Shown here in pieces: positions 44,421-53,463 of a DNA stretch of 64,000 bases. Source of the stretch: Paraliobacillus zengyii (GTDB lineage Bacteria > Bacillota > Bacilli > Bacillales > Amphibacillaceae); the NCBI RefSeq assembly GCF_003268595.1, contig NZ_CP029797.1, positions 641,501-705,500 of the forward strand. The letters run 5' to 3'. Under the pieces are notes generated by a model. That model did no database searches and was not told the origin of the DNA. It saw nothing but the letters and a program-made list of their open reading frames with translations. The position numbers were made by a program, and so were the translations under genes. How positions within the stretch are numbered: position 1 is the stretch's first letter; every line of letters begins with the position of its first letter.

Positions 44421-45726
44421 AGGCATTCTTCCAACGTTTAAACTGCTTTTCATTACACTTATTGTGGCAACAGTTATTACATTTTCAGCTATTTGGCAGG
44501 TATCTTGGATTTTTATTGGTATTGCTAACGGACTATTTCTGTTAACAACGTTGATTGATTTATTTTTCTCACCTAATCGAAACCAATTAGAAGCGACACG
44601 TGTCATTGCACAGGAAATGGAACGCTATGAAAATCAAAAAATAACGATTAAGATTGATAATCAAAGCAAGTTTTCTTGTAATGTACGTTTTGTTGATGGT
44701 ATTCCAACATCTTTTCAAACAATTTTCCCGGTCGATCAATCAGTTGTTTCTGGTCAGAATGTTATAGATTATAACGTTTTTCCACTTGTAAGAGGAAGTT
44801 ATAAAATTGATAAACTTTATCTGCGCTATAAAAGCTTATTTGGATTGTGGGAAAAACAAAAGACATTTAAACTTGAGGAAACAATCAAAGTCATACCGAA
44901 TTTATCAGAAACAAAGCGATATCTAGCGAGTTCCCAACGCTATCTGTTGCATGAAGGGTTGAAAGTGCGTAAACAAAAAACCGGTGTCGGTGAATTTGCT
45001 AAAGTTAGAAATTACGTAGTAGGTGACGATCCAAGAAAGATTAATTGGAGGCAATCTGCTAAATTACAAGAAGTTATGACAAATGATTATGAGCCAGAAC
45101 ACGGAAAGTATGTAACAATTCTTATTGATTGTGGAAGAATGATGGGTATTGAGTTACAGCATGGTAATCGCTTAGAGAAGTCAATCGAAGCAGCGATTAC
45201 TGTAGCTGCAGCAGCATTGAAGAATGGGGATTATGTAGCAGTTGTTGCTTTTTCAAAAGACATTAAAGCTTTTGTGCCAGCAGACAAAGGTTTGGCACAT
45301 CTAGATGTTATCTTAAAAGCAATTTATCACGTTCAAGTAGATGCTAGTGAATCTAATTACGTAAATGTTTTACAATATTTGCAAACGGTTCAAAAGAAAA
45401 GAAGCTTGTTTCTATTATTTAGTGATGTTCGCACGTTCATCCATGAAGACCATACTTTATTGTTTGTTAAGCAAGTGCGAAAAAGGCATTTATTTATGAT
45501 GATTGGTATTGAAGATGAGCTTTTAAATAGAAAGGTAAAAGCTCATCCGGAAACAGCTGTAATCGCAATGCAAAAAACGGTAGCACAGAAGAATGTACAA
45601 TTCAAAAAACAACAAATGATTAAGTGGGAAAATCAAGGTATGATAATGCTAGAAGCCCCAGAAGACAGGTTAGCAGTTACAGCTGTTTCACATTATATTG
45701 AGCAATTAAATCGTGGTATGCTTTAG
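44374..45726 (+). CDS. DUF58 domain protein (MoxR partner)
   Basis: A protein of 450 residues with two N-terminal hydrophobic helices (LLFITLIVATVITFSA and the next) and a soluble part with the DUF58 core (GVGEFAKVRNYVVGDDPRKINW) inside a VWA-like domain (VTILIDCGRMMG). It overlaps the MoxR gene by about 47 bases; ATG 44374 or TTG 44371 may be used, both near GGAGGGA. DUF58 and MoxR are thought to work together in assembling or regulating envelope proteins. Its stop overlaps that of the convergent SpoIIM-like gene by four bases. Confidence 0.87.
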   Translation: MRLFKNWWARFLFQDRGILPTFKLLFITLIVATVITFSAIWQVSWIFIGIANGLFLLTTLIDLFFSPNRNQLEATRVIAQEMERYENQKITIKIDNQSKFSCNVRFVDGIPTSFQTIFPVDQSVVSGQNVIDYNVFPLVRGSYKIDKLYLRYKSLFGLWEKQKTFKLEETIKVIPNLSETKRYLASSQRYLLHEGLKVRKQKTGVGEFAKVRNYVVGDDPRKINWRQSAKLQEVMTNDYEPEHGKYVTILIDCGRMMGIELQHGNRLEKSIEAAITVAAAALKNGDYVAVVAFSKDIKAFVPADKGLAHLDVILKAIYHVQVDASESNYVNVLQYLQTVQKKRSLFLLFSDVRTFIHEDHTLLFVKQVRKRHLFMMIGIEDELLNRKVKAHPETAVIAMQKTVAQKNVQFKKQQMIKWENQGMIMLEAPEDRLAVTAVSHYIEQLNRGML

Positions 45727-46685
45727 GTTGGGCGCTTCTGTAAAAAGAAGTGCCCAACCACCATATATAGAATAAAACCAATTAGTGTTAAAAGTGCAAC
45801 TACATATTTTATCTCAAGTGATAAATCAGCAGGTGTTATAAATCCTTCAATAATACCAGCAAGAATAAAAATTGGGATTGTACCGAGTAAAAGTTGTACA
45901 GAGCGAATTGTTTGAATCTTCAATTGATAGAGTCTTGATAAATTACCGGGCACAAATAATTTATAGCCCATTAATAAGCCTGCTCCACCGGCGATAAAAA
46001 TCGCTAGTAATTCAATGATGCCATGTGGAACAATATATGCCCAAAATATATATGAATTACCTGAATTCCAAAACAAGGCAGCAAGTGCACCAATAATAAC
46101 GCCATTATATATTAAGAGATAAATGGTTAAAAGACCAAAAGTGATACCACCAGCAAAGGCGAGAATAGCGACGCGAATATTATTTGTCATAATCTCTGCT
46201 GACATTAATGAAGCATTTACTGAACCTGCATTTTCTTCTAACTCACTCGGATCAGCAATACTTTGTGCCATATCATTAGGTAGAATACCGTTTATATGTA
46301 AGGGATTATCCAAAACAGATAAAAAGCTAGCTAATCCTCCAAAAAAGAATAACAACATTGCGATAACAATGGGTTTCCATTGATCAAGTAGCAAACCGAC
46401 AAACTTTGTACTGAAGAAATAGTGTAACTGCTTCCAAGAAGATTGTTGCTTCTGATACAGAACGTTGTGTGCTTTAGAAACCATTCCATTTAGATAACCT
46501 GTTACTTCTTCATTTGGATAATAAGTTTGACAATACGATAGATTTTGTGCAGCTTTTTGATAAAGATGATCAAATTTATCAATAGTAGTACTTGTAATTT
46601 GGTTTCTTTTTTGTAAATCACTAGTTAATTGCTCAAGTTCTTGCCAATCTTTACGATGCTGCTGAATAAATTGTTTTAATTGCAT
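45723..46685 (-). CDS. SpoIIM-family (DUF95) membrane protein
   Basis: A 320-residue protein. A helical cytoplasmic N-terminus (about 1-95) precedes about five membrane helices with YLLIYNGVIIGALAALFW and IVPHGIIELLAIFIAGGAGLLMGYKL, the hallmark of stage II sporulation protein M relatives. The true SpoIIM takes part in engulfment, but this longer form belongs to the group found beside RDD/DUF4129/MoxR genes. ATG 46685 is taken, since AGGTG lies eight bases before it. Unusually, it faces the MoxR operon, converging on DUF58. Confidence 0.85.
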   Translation of the reverse strand: MQLKQFIQQHRKDWQELEQLTSDLQKRNQITSTTIDKFDHLYQKAAQNLSYCQTYYPNEEVTGYLNGMVSKAHNVLYQKQQSSWKQLHYFFSTKFVGLLLDQWKPIVIAMLLFFFGGLASFLSVLDNPLHINGILPNDMAQSIADPSELEENAGSVNASLMSAEIMTNNIRVAILAFAGGITFGLLTIYLLIYNGVIIGALAALFWNSGNSYIFWAYIVPHGIIELLAIFIAGGAGLLMGYKLFVPGNLSRLYQLKIQTIRSVQLLLGTIPIFILAGIIEGFITPADLSLEIKYVVALLTLIGFILYMVVGHFFLQKRPT

Positions 46686-46791
46686 GTAAACCACACCTAC
46701 TTTTATAGAGATTGTATTATTTCTATTATATAAGCTATATAGTAAAATGAATAGCCTTTTGGAATAATTTTACTTGGAAGGAGCGAGAATT

Positions 46792-47604
46792 ATGGAACAA
46801 GAACAAGTAAGTATAAAAACACCAGAATATGTTTCACTACAATTTTCAATCGCGGGATTAGGAAGTAGATCAGCAGCTTTTATAATAGATCAGTTATTTT
46901 TATTTCTATTGAATGGTTTAATCTTTCTAGGTTTATTTTTTTTGCTGGAATCTGATCTGGATCAAGATCTTATACTTTTATTTAATGGTTATGAAACATT
47001 CATTGCTGTTATAATCGTTATTATTTTTGTTTTAAACACGGGTTACTATTTATTTCTAGAATATTTTTGGGGCGGTCGTACGATAGGGAAAAAAATAATC
47101 GGCCTTCGAGTTATTCAAGACAATGGACACAGTATCACATTGCTTTCAAGTTTTATCCGAAATTTCCTGCGCATAATTGATTCGCTTCCAGCGGCTTATT
47201 TTGTTGGCATGTTACTCGTCTTTTTACATCCGAAACATAAACGGTTAGGTGATTTAGCTGCGGGTACAATTGTAGTTCATGAAAATATAACAAAACGTAA
47301 AAAGAAGAGAAAAAAATCGATTGAAAAGATAATATCTGCACGTGGTCTATCTAAAGAAAATCTTGTATTAGAAAGTTGGCAACAAAAAGCACTTGATCAA
47401 AAAGATTGGCATTTAATAAAGACCTTCTGTGAACGTTATGAAGGTTTGCCTATGCATGAAAAGTATCAACTTACCAACCAAGTGGCAACTATTATTTTCC
47501 CTAAAATAGATCGAACAGTTGATAACAAGGATACTGTTTATATAGAAAATACTTTATTTGTTTTATATCTATATATGAAAGACGAATGGGAATTTGAATT
47601 GTAA
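46792..47604 (+). CDS. RDD family membrane protein with C-terminal extension
   Basis: A 270-residue protein. The RDD domain (GLGSRSAAFIIDQLFLF to GDLAAGTIVVHE) has three to four helices with FWGGRTIGKKIIGLRV, followed by a basic linker and a soluble C-terminal part (ENLVLESWQQKALDQKDWHL). RDD proteins may transport ions or solutes; this group is linked to the SpoIIM-MoxR cluster. It is divergent from the SpoIIM-like gene. ATG 46792 has GGAAGGAG before it. Confidence 0.86.
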   Translation: MEQEQVSIKTPEYVSLQFSIAGLGSRSAAFIIDQLFLFLLNGLIFLGLFFLLESDLDQDLILLFNGYETFIAVIIVIIFVLNTGYYLFLEYFWGGRTIGKKIIGLRVIQDNGHSITLLSSFIRNFLRIIDSLPAAYFVGMLLVFLHPKHKRLGDLAAGTIVVHENITKRKKKRKKSIEKIISARGLSKENLVLESWQQKALDQKDWHLIKTFCERYEGLPMHEKYQLTNQVATIIFPKIDRTVDNKDTVYIENTLFVLYLYMKDEWEFEL

Positions 47605-47623
47605 ATGTTAATCTGTAAACAAG

Positions 47624-47661
47624 AAAAACCTATCTCTCAAGAAATTGAGAGATAGGTTTTT
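47624..47661. terminator. Bidirectional terminator between RDD and UPF0210 genes
   Basis: AAAAACCTATCTCTCAA (47624-47640) and TTGAGAGATAGGTTTTT (47645-47661) form a 17-bp stem with a GAAA loop. Confidence 0.92.
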
Positions 47662-47718
47662 AGTTAAATAGAAAGAATCGACAAATGTATTACGACCATA
47701 AATATGTTATGCAATCCT

Positions 47719-49080
47719 TTAATTGATTAATGCTTGGAGTGGAGCAGGAATTCTACCACCACGTTGAATCATTTTTGCGGAACTGAAAGGATTGACACCC
47801 ATAACAGGTGCACGACCTAGTAGACCACCAAATTCAACAACGTCTCCTTCTGTTTTTCCAATTACAGGAATGACACGAACTGCTGTCGTTTTTTTATTGA
47901 TCATGCCAATTGCTGCTTCATCTGCTATGATTGCTGACAATGTTTCTGGTGTTACATCTCCAGTAAGTGCAATCATATCAAGGCCTACGGAACAGACACA
48001 TGTCATCGCCTCTAATTTAGAAAGACTAAGGGAATTATTCTCAATTCCACGAATCATACCGTTATCCTCACTAACAGGAATAAATGCACCGCTTAATCCA
48101 CCGACATAAGAACTTGCCATTGCTCCACCTTTTTTAACTGCATCATTCATTAATGCTAAAGCCGCTATTGTTCCATGTGTACCAACACTTTCTAAACCAA
48201 TTTCTTCTAAAATTTCAGCTACACTATCGTTTGTAGCATTTGTAGGTGCTAATGAAAGATCCATAATACCAAATGGTACATTTAGTCGCTCGGCAACAAC
48301 ACGTCCTAACAATTCACCAGCTCTTGTAATTTTAAATGCTGTCTTTTTGATGATGTCGGCAACTTCACCAAGATCAGCATTTGGAAACCGTTTCAATGCA
48401 TTTAAAACAACGCCAGGACCACTTACCCCTACACTTAATACCGCTTCACCTTCACCGGCGCCATGAAATGCTCCAGCCATGAATGGATTATCTTCAACTG
48501 GATTACAGAAAACAACGAGCTTCGCACAACCGATACTACTATTGTCTTTTGTTAATTCAGCAGTTTCTTTAATGATTGTACCCATTTGTTTAACAGCATC
48601 CATATTAATACCTGTTCGAGTTGTTGCGATGGATATGGAGGCACAAACACGTTCTGTCACACTAAGTGCTCTAGGAAGTGCATCAAGCAGTGTCTGATCG
48701 CCTTTACTAATGCCTTTATGTACTAAAGCAGAATACCCACCAATGAAATCGACACCCAATTTTTTGGCTGCTTTATCGAGCGTTTGCGCTAATTCAACTG
48801 CTTGATCAACAGTTGCTTTTCCTAAAATTTCAGCTACAGGTGTAATAGCTATTCGCTTATTAATAATTGGAATACCATATTCTTTTTCTACTTGCTCTGC
48901 AATCGGTTTTAGTTGATCCGCATATGAAGTGATCTTATCATATACATTTTGTTTTACTTTTTCAAAGTCTGAATCAGCACAATCTCTCAGGCTAATCCCC
49001 ATTGTAACGGTTCTAATATCAAGACTTTCCATTTGTACCATCCGAATTGTTTCTTGGATTTCCGTAAAAGCTATTGCCAT
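47719..49080 (-). CDS. UPF0210/DUF711 (PFL-like) family protein
   Basis: A 453-residue protein of the conserved UPF0210 family, recognised by its start ([31 protein letters not shown]), [31 protein letters not shown] and the end [13 protein letters not shown]. The family resembles glycyl-radical enzymes in fold by annotation only; its function is not established. It is second in an operon after a UPF0237 ACT protein, as in many Firmicutes. In this window the operon sits behind a glycine riboswitch, linking it to glycine metabolism by inference. Confidence 0.9.
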   Translation of the reverse strand: MAIAFTEIQETIRMVQMESLDIRTVTMGISLRDCADSDFEKVKQNVYDKITSYADQLKPIAEQVEKEYGIPIINKRIAITPVAEILGKATVDQAVELAQTLDKAAKKLGVDFIGGYSALVHKGISKGDQTLLDALPRALSVTERVCASISIATTRTGINMDAVKQMGTIIKETAELTKDNSSIGCAKLVVFCNPVEDNPFMAGAFHGAGEGEAVLSVGVSGPGVVLNALKRFPNADLGEVADIIKKTAFKITRAGELLGRVVAERLNVPFGIMDLSLAPTNATNDSVAEILEEIGLESVGTHGTIAALALMNDAVKKGGAMASSYVGGLSGAFIPVSEDNGMIRGIENNSLSLSKLEAMTCVCSVGLDMIALTGDVTPETLSAIIADEAAIGMINKKTTAVRVIPVIGKTEGDVVEFGGLLGRAPVMGVNPFSSAKMIQRGGRIPAPLQALIN

Positions 49081-49097
49081 TATATTGTCACACTCCT

Positions 49098-49370
49098 TTA
49101 GATCCGATGCATTGCTTGAAACACGTCTTCAAGCTGTATGCTAATAGTTAATCCTAATTCTTTTTCAATTTCTTTAAATTGTTGAAGTAGTGCATCTAAA
49201 TCTTCTCCACTTTCAATTTCTACTAGCATCATCATGGTGAAAAAATCCTGTAAGATTGTTTGGCTTATATCTAGTACATTCATTTTGTTTTCTGCTAATA
49301 CATTTGTCACTTTTGCAATGATTCCTACTTGATCTTTCCCGATTACACTTACTACTGCACGCTTTTTCAT
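49098..49370 (-). CDS. ACT domain protein (UPF0237)
   Basis: A 90-residue single ACT domain ([35 protein letters not shown]) of the UPF0237 family. ATG 49370 is used with GAGGTGATT before it; the longer frame upstream runs through the riboswitch and is not coding. ACT domains bind small amino acids, and related domains occur in the glycine-cleavage regulator GcvR. It ends 17 bases before the UPF0210 gene and lies 47 bases after the riboswitch terminator. Confidence 0.92.
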   Translation of the reverse strand: MKKRAVVSVIGKDQVGIIAKVTNVLAENKMNVLDISQTILQDFFTMMMLVEIESGEDLDALLQQFKEIEKELGLTISIQLEDVFQAMHRI

Positions 49371-49416
49371 GCAAATCACCTCACTATATAATTTAGAGTT
49401 ATTTCTATAACCAATT

Positions 49417-49447
49417 AAAAAAGATTGGAATCTTTCTCCAATCTCAG
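49417..49447 (-). terminator. Riboswitch terminator before the ACT-UPF0210 operon
   Basis: On the minus strand AGATTGGA (49445-49438) pairs with TCCAATCT (49429-49422) and runs into TTTTTT. Its 5' arm lies in CTGAGATTG (49446-49438), which is exactly complementary to CAATCTCAG in the aptamer (49500-49508), so the two structures can exclude each other. Confidence 0.78.
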
Positions 49448-49484
49448 TGATAATAACAGTAAACATAAAGGTTATGTCTAGTTT

Positions 49485-49548
49485 CTTCTGTCCTGTTGCC
49501 TGAGATTGTGAATCCTTCGGCGTCGTTTAAAAACGATCTCTCCAGAAG
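49485..49548 (-). promoter_or_regulatory. Glycine riboswitch aptamer (single)
   Basis: Minus-strand RNA shows the glycine-riboswitch core: P1 CUUCUG/CAGAAG (49548-49543 with 49490-49485), GGAGAG (49543-49538), a P2 hairpin CGUUU/AAACG, GCCGAAGGA (49521-49513), a short P3 GAUU/AAUC, and CUCAGGCAACAGGACAG (49504-49488). These match the conserved GGAGAG, GCCGAAGG and CUCAGGCAAAAGGACAG strings of known glycine riboswitches. I see no second aptamer upstream. The terminator and the ACT gene follow directly. Confidence 0.88.
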
Positions 49549-49610
49549 CTGCTCCTATTATAGTGTTACCCATAATAATCACTGCGATTATAAAATAAAT
49601 AGATAAACAG

Positions 49611-49639
49611 ATCGTACCAGTTTAGAACGTGGTCGTCAA
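49611..49639 (-). promoter_or_regulatory. Promoter of the riboswitch-ACT-UPF0210 transcript
   Basis: On the minus strand TTGACG (49639-49634) and TACGAT (49616-49611) are separated by 17 bp. Transcription would begin near 49604, about 55 nt before the aptamer. Confidence 0.75.
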
Positions 49640-49660
49640 TATAATCTAAAGAAATTGGAA

Positions 49661-49952
49661 AGGGGTACCTTTCAGTTGAAAGGTACCCCTAGAATAACTT
49701 GCCATTTTCACAAGTAAAAATTTTATTTAATTTCTATTTATCTCATTAAATTGCCGCGGTATCTCCACCTGGAAGTTTTTACTAACCTAAACGATGTAAG
49801 CCCTACCTCTCCTACATCCTTACGACTCCAAAGTCGATCCAGTGTGAATAAGTCTTGCTAATTGTATATGGTTCCTTCATACACTTTCAAAAAACATTGG
49901 CAGATGCCATAATTTTAACTTGCTTCATTTTAAATTGCTTGGCTAAGCTCTA
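49661..49952 (-). ncRNA. Candidate structured non-coding RNA
   Basis: This minus-strand segment follows a consensus promoter and has no credible reading frame. It shows nested helices by eye: P1 CAAGUUAAAAUU/AAUUUUUACUUG (49922-49911 with 49722-49711), P2 GGCAUCUGCCA/UGGAGAUACC (near 49908 and 49767), P3 GUUUUU/AAAAAC (49895-49890 with 49780-49775), and inside these three hairpins: GUGUAUG/CAUAUAC, CGACU/AGUCG and GAUGUA/UACAUC. It ends with a 13-bp hairpin (49661-49690), though the following U-tract is weak. A GGUGG-ACCGCG string near 49754-49770 recalls a T-box, but the context does not fit. I recognise no known RNA family. Confidence 0.5.
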
Positions 49953-49958
49953 GAAAAT

Positions 49959-49987
49959 ATTTTATTACAAAAGCGTTGATTTGTCAA
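49959..49987 (-). promoter_or_regulatory. Promoter of the candidate structured RNA
   Basis: On the minus strand a perfect TTGACA (49987-49982) and TAAAAT (49964-49959) lie 17 bp apart, placing the start near 49952. It is one of the best promoter matches in the window, and no protein gene follows it directly. Confidence 0.75.
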
Positions 49988-50232
49988 GTTGGTAGCTTTT
50001 TAAATAAGGTTTTGATTCCATTAGTAAGTTATGCACATAGTTATTTTGTAATTAAATTGATGTATTAATAGAATTTTTCAAAAAATTCAATTGCAAGATA
50101 AGCTAGCTTGTTATAAGTTTATAGAGGGAGTGAAATAATCCTTTAGATAACTAGTACGGCAGAGTTGCAAGGTAAAGAATTTCAACGTATGATAGAAAGA
50201 GGATTTTTAATTAAAAAAGGAGCGAAAATACT

Positions 50233-51651
50233 ATGGTAAAACAACAATTCGGAGTAATCGGTTTAGCTGTAATGGGGAAAAATGTTGCCATGAATGTGGA
50301 GAGTAGAGGATATTCTTTATCTGTATATAACAGAACATTCCAAAAAACAGAAGACTTTTTGAAAAATGAAGCAGAAGGAAAAAACTTCTTTGGTGCAAAA
50401 TCAATTGAAGAATTTGTTGATTCATTAGAAAAGCCTCGTAAGATCTTACTTATGGTTCAAGCAGGTGCTGCTACTGATGCAACAATAGAAACATTGAAAC
50501 CTCTTCTTGATAAAGGTGATATCTTAATTGATGGTGGAAATACCTTCTTCAAAGATACAATTAGAAGAAATAAAGAATTAGATCAATCAGGTATTCACTT
50601 TATTGGTACAGGTGTATCTGGTGGAGAAGAGGGTGCACTTAAAGGACCTTCTATTATGCCAGGTGGTCAAAAAGAAGCGTATGATCTTGTTTCTCCTATC
50701 TTAGAGGCTATTTCAGCTAAAGTAGACGGCGAACCTTGTGTCACTTATATTGGGCCAAACGGAGCAGGTCATTATGTTAAAATGGTACATAATGGTATTG
50801 AATATGGAGATATGCAATTAATCGGTGAGGCGTACTTCATGCTGAAGAATATTCTTGGTTATGATGCTGATCAATTACACAAGGTGTTCGCTGAATGGAA
50901 TAAAGGGGAATTAGACAGTTATTTAATTGAAATAACGGCAGATATTTTCACGAAAAAAGACGATGAAACAGGTAAGCCAATGGTTGATATGATTCTTGAT
51001 ACTGCAGGTCAAAAAGGTACAGGTAAATGGACTAGTCAGAGTTCGTTAGACTTAGGTGTTCCATTACCAGTTATAACAGAATCTGTATTTGCTCGGTTCA
51101 TCTCTGCTATGAAAGATGAACGTGTGAAAGCAAGCAAAATATTAAGTGGCCCTTCAGCTCAGGATGCACCTTATGAAGGTGATAAGGATGAGTTAGTAGA
51201 AGCAATTCGTAAAGCACTTTATATGAGTAAAATTGTTTCATATGCGCAAGGTTTCGCACAAATGCGTGCAGCATCAGATGAGAATGATTGGAACTTACGT
51301 TATGGTGATATAGCGATGATCTTCCGTGGTGGCTGTATTATTAGAGCGCAGTTCTTACAAAAAATTAAAGAAGCTTATGATCGTGAACCTGCTTTAGCAA
51401 ATCTATTATTAGATTCATACTTCAAGGGTATCGTTGAGGACTATCAAACATCGTTACGTAAAGTTCTTTCTATTGCGATGGAACGGGGTATTCCTGTACC
51501 AGGCTTCGCTAGTGCATTAGCTTATTATGATAGTTACCGTACAGAAACGTTACCAGCCAATTTATTGCAGGCTCAACGTGATTACTTTGGTGCACATACG
51601 TATCAACGAATTGATAAAGAAGGTACTTTCCATACAGAATGGTTAAGCTAA
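50233..51651 (+). CDS. gndA: 6-phosphogluconate dehydrogenase, decarboxylating
   Basis: A 472-residue enzyme of the oxidative pentose phosphate pathway, converting 6-phosphogluconate to ribulose 5-phosphate. The N-terminus [23 protein letters not shown] is the NADP Rossmann motif; catalytic segments include [21 protein letters not shown] and [20 protein letters not shown], and the length is standard. It faces zwf across a bidirectional terminator, so the first and third steps of the pathway are neighbours. AAAAGGAG lies eight bases before the ATG. Confidence 0.96.
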   Translation: MVKQQFGVIGLAVMGKNVAMNVESRGYSLSVYNRTFQKTEDFLKNEAEGKNFFGAKSIEEFVDSLEKPRKILLMVQAGAATDATIETLKPLLDKGDILIDGGNTFFKDTIRRNKELDQSGIHFIGTGVSGGEEGALKGPSIMPGGQKEAYDLVSPILEAISAKVDGEPCVTYIGPNGAGHYVKMVHNGIEYGDMQLIGEAYFMLKNILGYDADQLHKVFAEWNKGELDSYLIEITADIFTKKDDETGKPMVDMILDTAGQKGTGKWTSQSSLDLGVPLPVITESVFARFISAMKDERVKASKILSGPSAQDAPYEGDKDELVEAIRKALYMSKIVSYAQGFAQMRAASDENDWNLRYGDIAMIFRGGCIIRAQFLQKIKEAYDREPALANLLLDSYFKGIVEDYQTSLRKVLSIAMERGIPVPGFASALAYYDSYRTETLPANLLQAQRDYFGAHTYQRIDKEGTFHTEWLS

Positions 51652-51660
51652 TAAAAGTGA

Positions 51661-51699
51661 AAAGAAGCTATTCATCATCATGATGAATAGCTTCTTTTC
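51661..51699. terminator. Bidirectional terminator between gndA and zwf
   Basis: AAAGAAGCTATTCATCA and TGATGAATAGCTTCTTT form a 17-bp stem with a short loop and A/T flanks on both sides. Confidence 0.9.
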
Positions 51700-51715
51700 T
51701 TACATTTAATTTAAG

Positions 51716-53191
51716 TTAAATTGTCCACCAATGAAAACCATCATTTTCTAATAGTTCGTCGGCTGCTTTTGGTCCGTTTGTTCCAGAAGTATAGTTCGGA
51801 AACTCATCGGAAGACTTTTCACTCCAAGCTTTGGAGATTATATCAACATATTGCCAAGATAATGCCACTTCATCCCAATGAACAAAATTAGTAGAATCCC
51901 CGTGTAAGCAATCATTGATTAATACTTCATAAGCTTCAGGACTATTTGATTTCTCTAATCCATTTTTCTCATATTGCATAACTATAGGTGTACTTGTTGT
52001 ATCATAATCACCTTTTTTAGCGTTTAAATGAAGTGTGATGCCTTCATCAGGCTGAACACTAATTACCAATAAGTTTGGATCAATTGTGTCTCCTTTATCG
52101 GCATAAAGGTTCATTGGTAAGTCTTTAAATTGTACCACGATTTCAGTTGACTTTTTCTTCATGCGTTTGCCAGTCCGAATATAAAATGGAACACCGGCCC
52201 AACGGAAATTATTAATTACAAATTTACCAGCTACATATGTTTCTGTATTAGAAACTGGATCAACGCCGTTACTCTCTCTATATCCAATTTGTTCTTCGCC
52301 ATTTATTTCACCTTTATCATATTGTCCTCGAATAAAGTGATCATCCACTTCTTCTACTGCTAATGGTTTTAGACTACGCAATACTTTAATTTTTTCATAA
52401 CGAATGTCATCAGGATTTAATTTTGCTGGTGGCTCCATTGCCAATAAGGAAACAATCTGTAACATATGATTTTGAACCATATCTCTAAGCGCGCCAGAAC
52501 CATCATAATAGCGTCCGCGCTCTTCAACACCTAATATTTCACTGGATGTAACTTGGATATTCGCGATATATTGATTGTTCCATAAAGGCTCAAATAAAGA
52601 GTTAGCAAAGCGAATGATTTCAATATTTTTAACCATTTCCTTACCAAGATAATGATCAATGCGGTAAATTTGATCTTCAGAGAACGCTTGTCGTATTTGA
52701 TTGTTTAGCTTTTGAGCAGTTTCATAATTGTGTCCAAAAGGTTTTTCAATTACGAGTCTAGACCAACCAACAGTTTCTGTAAGACCTTCTGCATTTAAGT
52801 TGGCAGCTATTGTTCCAAAGAAATTAGGAGCCATTGCTAGATAAAATAGGCGGTTTCCTTCTGTTTCATGTTTCTCATCTAACTCGTTTATAAAGTTGTC
52901 TAATTTCTGATAGTGAGTCAGATCTTCCACATCAAATGGGTTATAATGAAAATGAGATGCAAACTGATCTGGATCAATATTGTCATCTTTAAACTCTGCT
53001 ATTGACTTTTTAATATTCTTTCGGAAATCTTCATTTGTTAATGGTCTACGTGCGACACCGATAACAGCGAAGTTTTCGGATAATTTACCATTCCGATATA
53101 GACGGTATAAAGAAGGATATAGCTTTCGGTTGGCCAAGTCTCCTGTAGCCCCGAAAATAATGATTACTGCTTTTGGCGTATTAAGTGTCAT
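51716..53191 (-). CDS. zwf: Glucose-6-phosphate dehydrogenase
   Basis: A 491-residue enzyme. IFGATGDLANRKLYPSLY is the NADP site, RLVIEKPFGHNYETA is the conserved stretch after it, and RIDHYLGKEMVKN is the substrate-binding active-site signature. It makes 6-phosphogluconolactone and NADPH. It is transcribed convergently with gndA. No separate lactonase gene is seen in the window. Confidence 0.96.
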   Translation of the reverse strand: MTLNTPKAVIIIFGATGDLANRKLYPSLYRLYRNGKLSENFAVIGVARRPLTNEDFRKNIKKSIAEFKDDNIDPDQFASHFHYNPFDVEDLTHYQKLDNFINELDEKHETEGNRLFYLAMAPNFFGTIAANLNAEGLTETVGWSRLVIEKPFGHNYETAQKLNNQIRQAFSEDQIYRIDHYLGKEMVKNIEIIRFANSLFEPLWNNQYIANIQVTSSEILGVEERGRYYDGSGALRDMVQNHMLQIVSLLAMEPPAKLNPDDIRYEKIKVLRSLKPLAVEEVDDHFIRGQYDKGEINGEEQIGYRESNGVDPVSNTETYVAGKFVINNFRWAGVPFYIRTGKRMKKKSTEIVVQFKDLPMNLYADKGDTIDPNLLVISVQPDEGITLHLNAKKGDYDTTSTPIVMQYEKNGLEKSNSPEAYEVLINDCLHGDSTNFVHWDEVALSWQYVDIISKAWSEKSSDEFPNYTSGTNGPKAADELLENDGFHWWTI

Positions 53192-53463
53192 GGACTTTTA
53201 CTACCTCTCTTTAATCTAATATTTTGTTTAATATACGAAAAGATCCCATGTATATTAATTGAAAGTAAAGCTTCGTTAAAACGTAGGACCTCTGGATGTA
53301 TAAAGTATTTGTGTTAATAGCTTCTTATACAATATCATGTAAGCTGTTATTGATAAACTATTTTACATTATGTAACGCTAAAGTTTATAATTTACTTTTA
53401 GTGTGTATGTACTATATTATCATGTATTCTGAAAATAACAAATAGTTTAATCGGAGGTTACTA

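Noticed and set aside
49754..49770. T-box-like string (AGGTGG, then ACCGCG) on the minus strand
   Set aside because: A three-base insertion breaks the T-box consensus. There is no recognisable stem I or specifier loop, the terminator hairpin is 70 bases away without complementarity, and the next gene has its own promoter and riboswitch.
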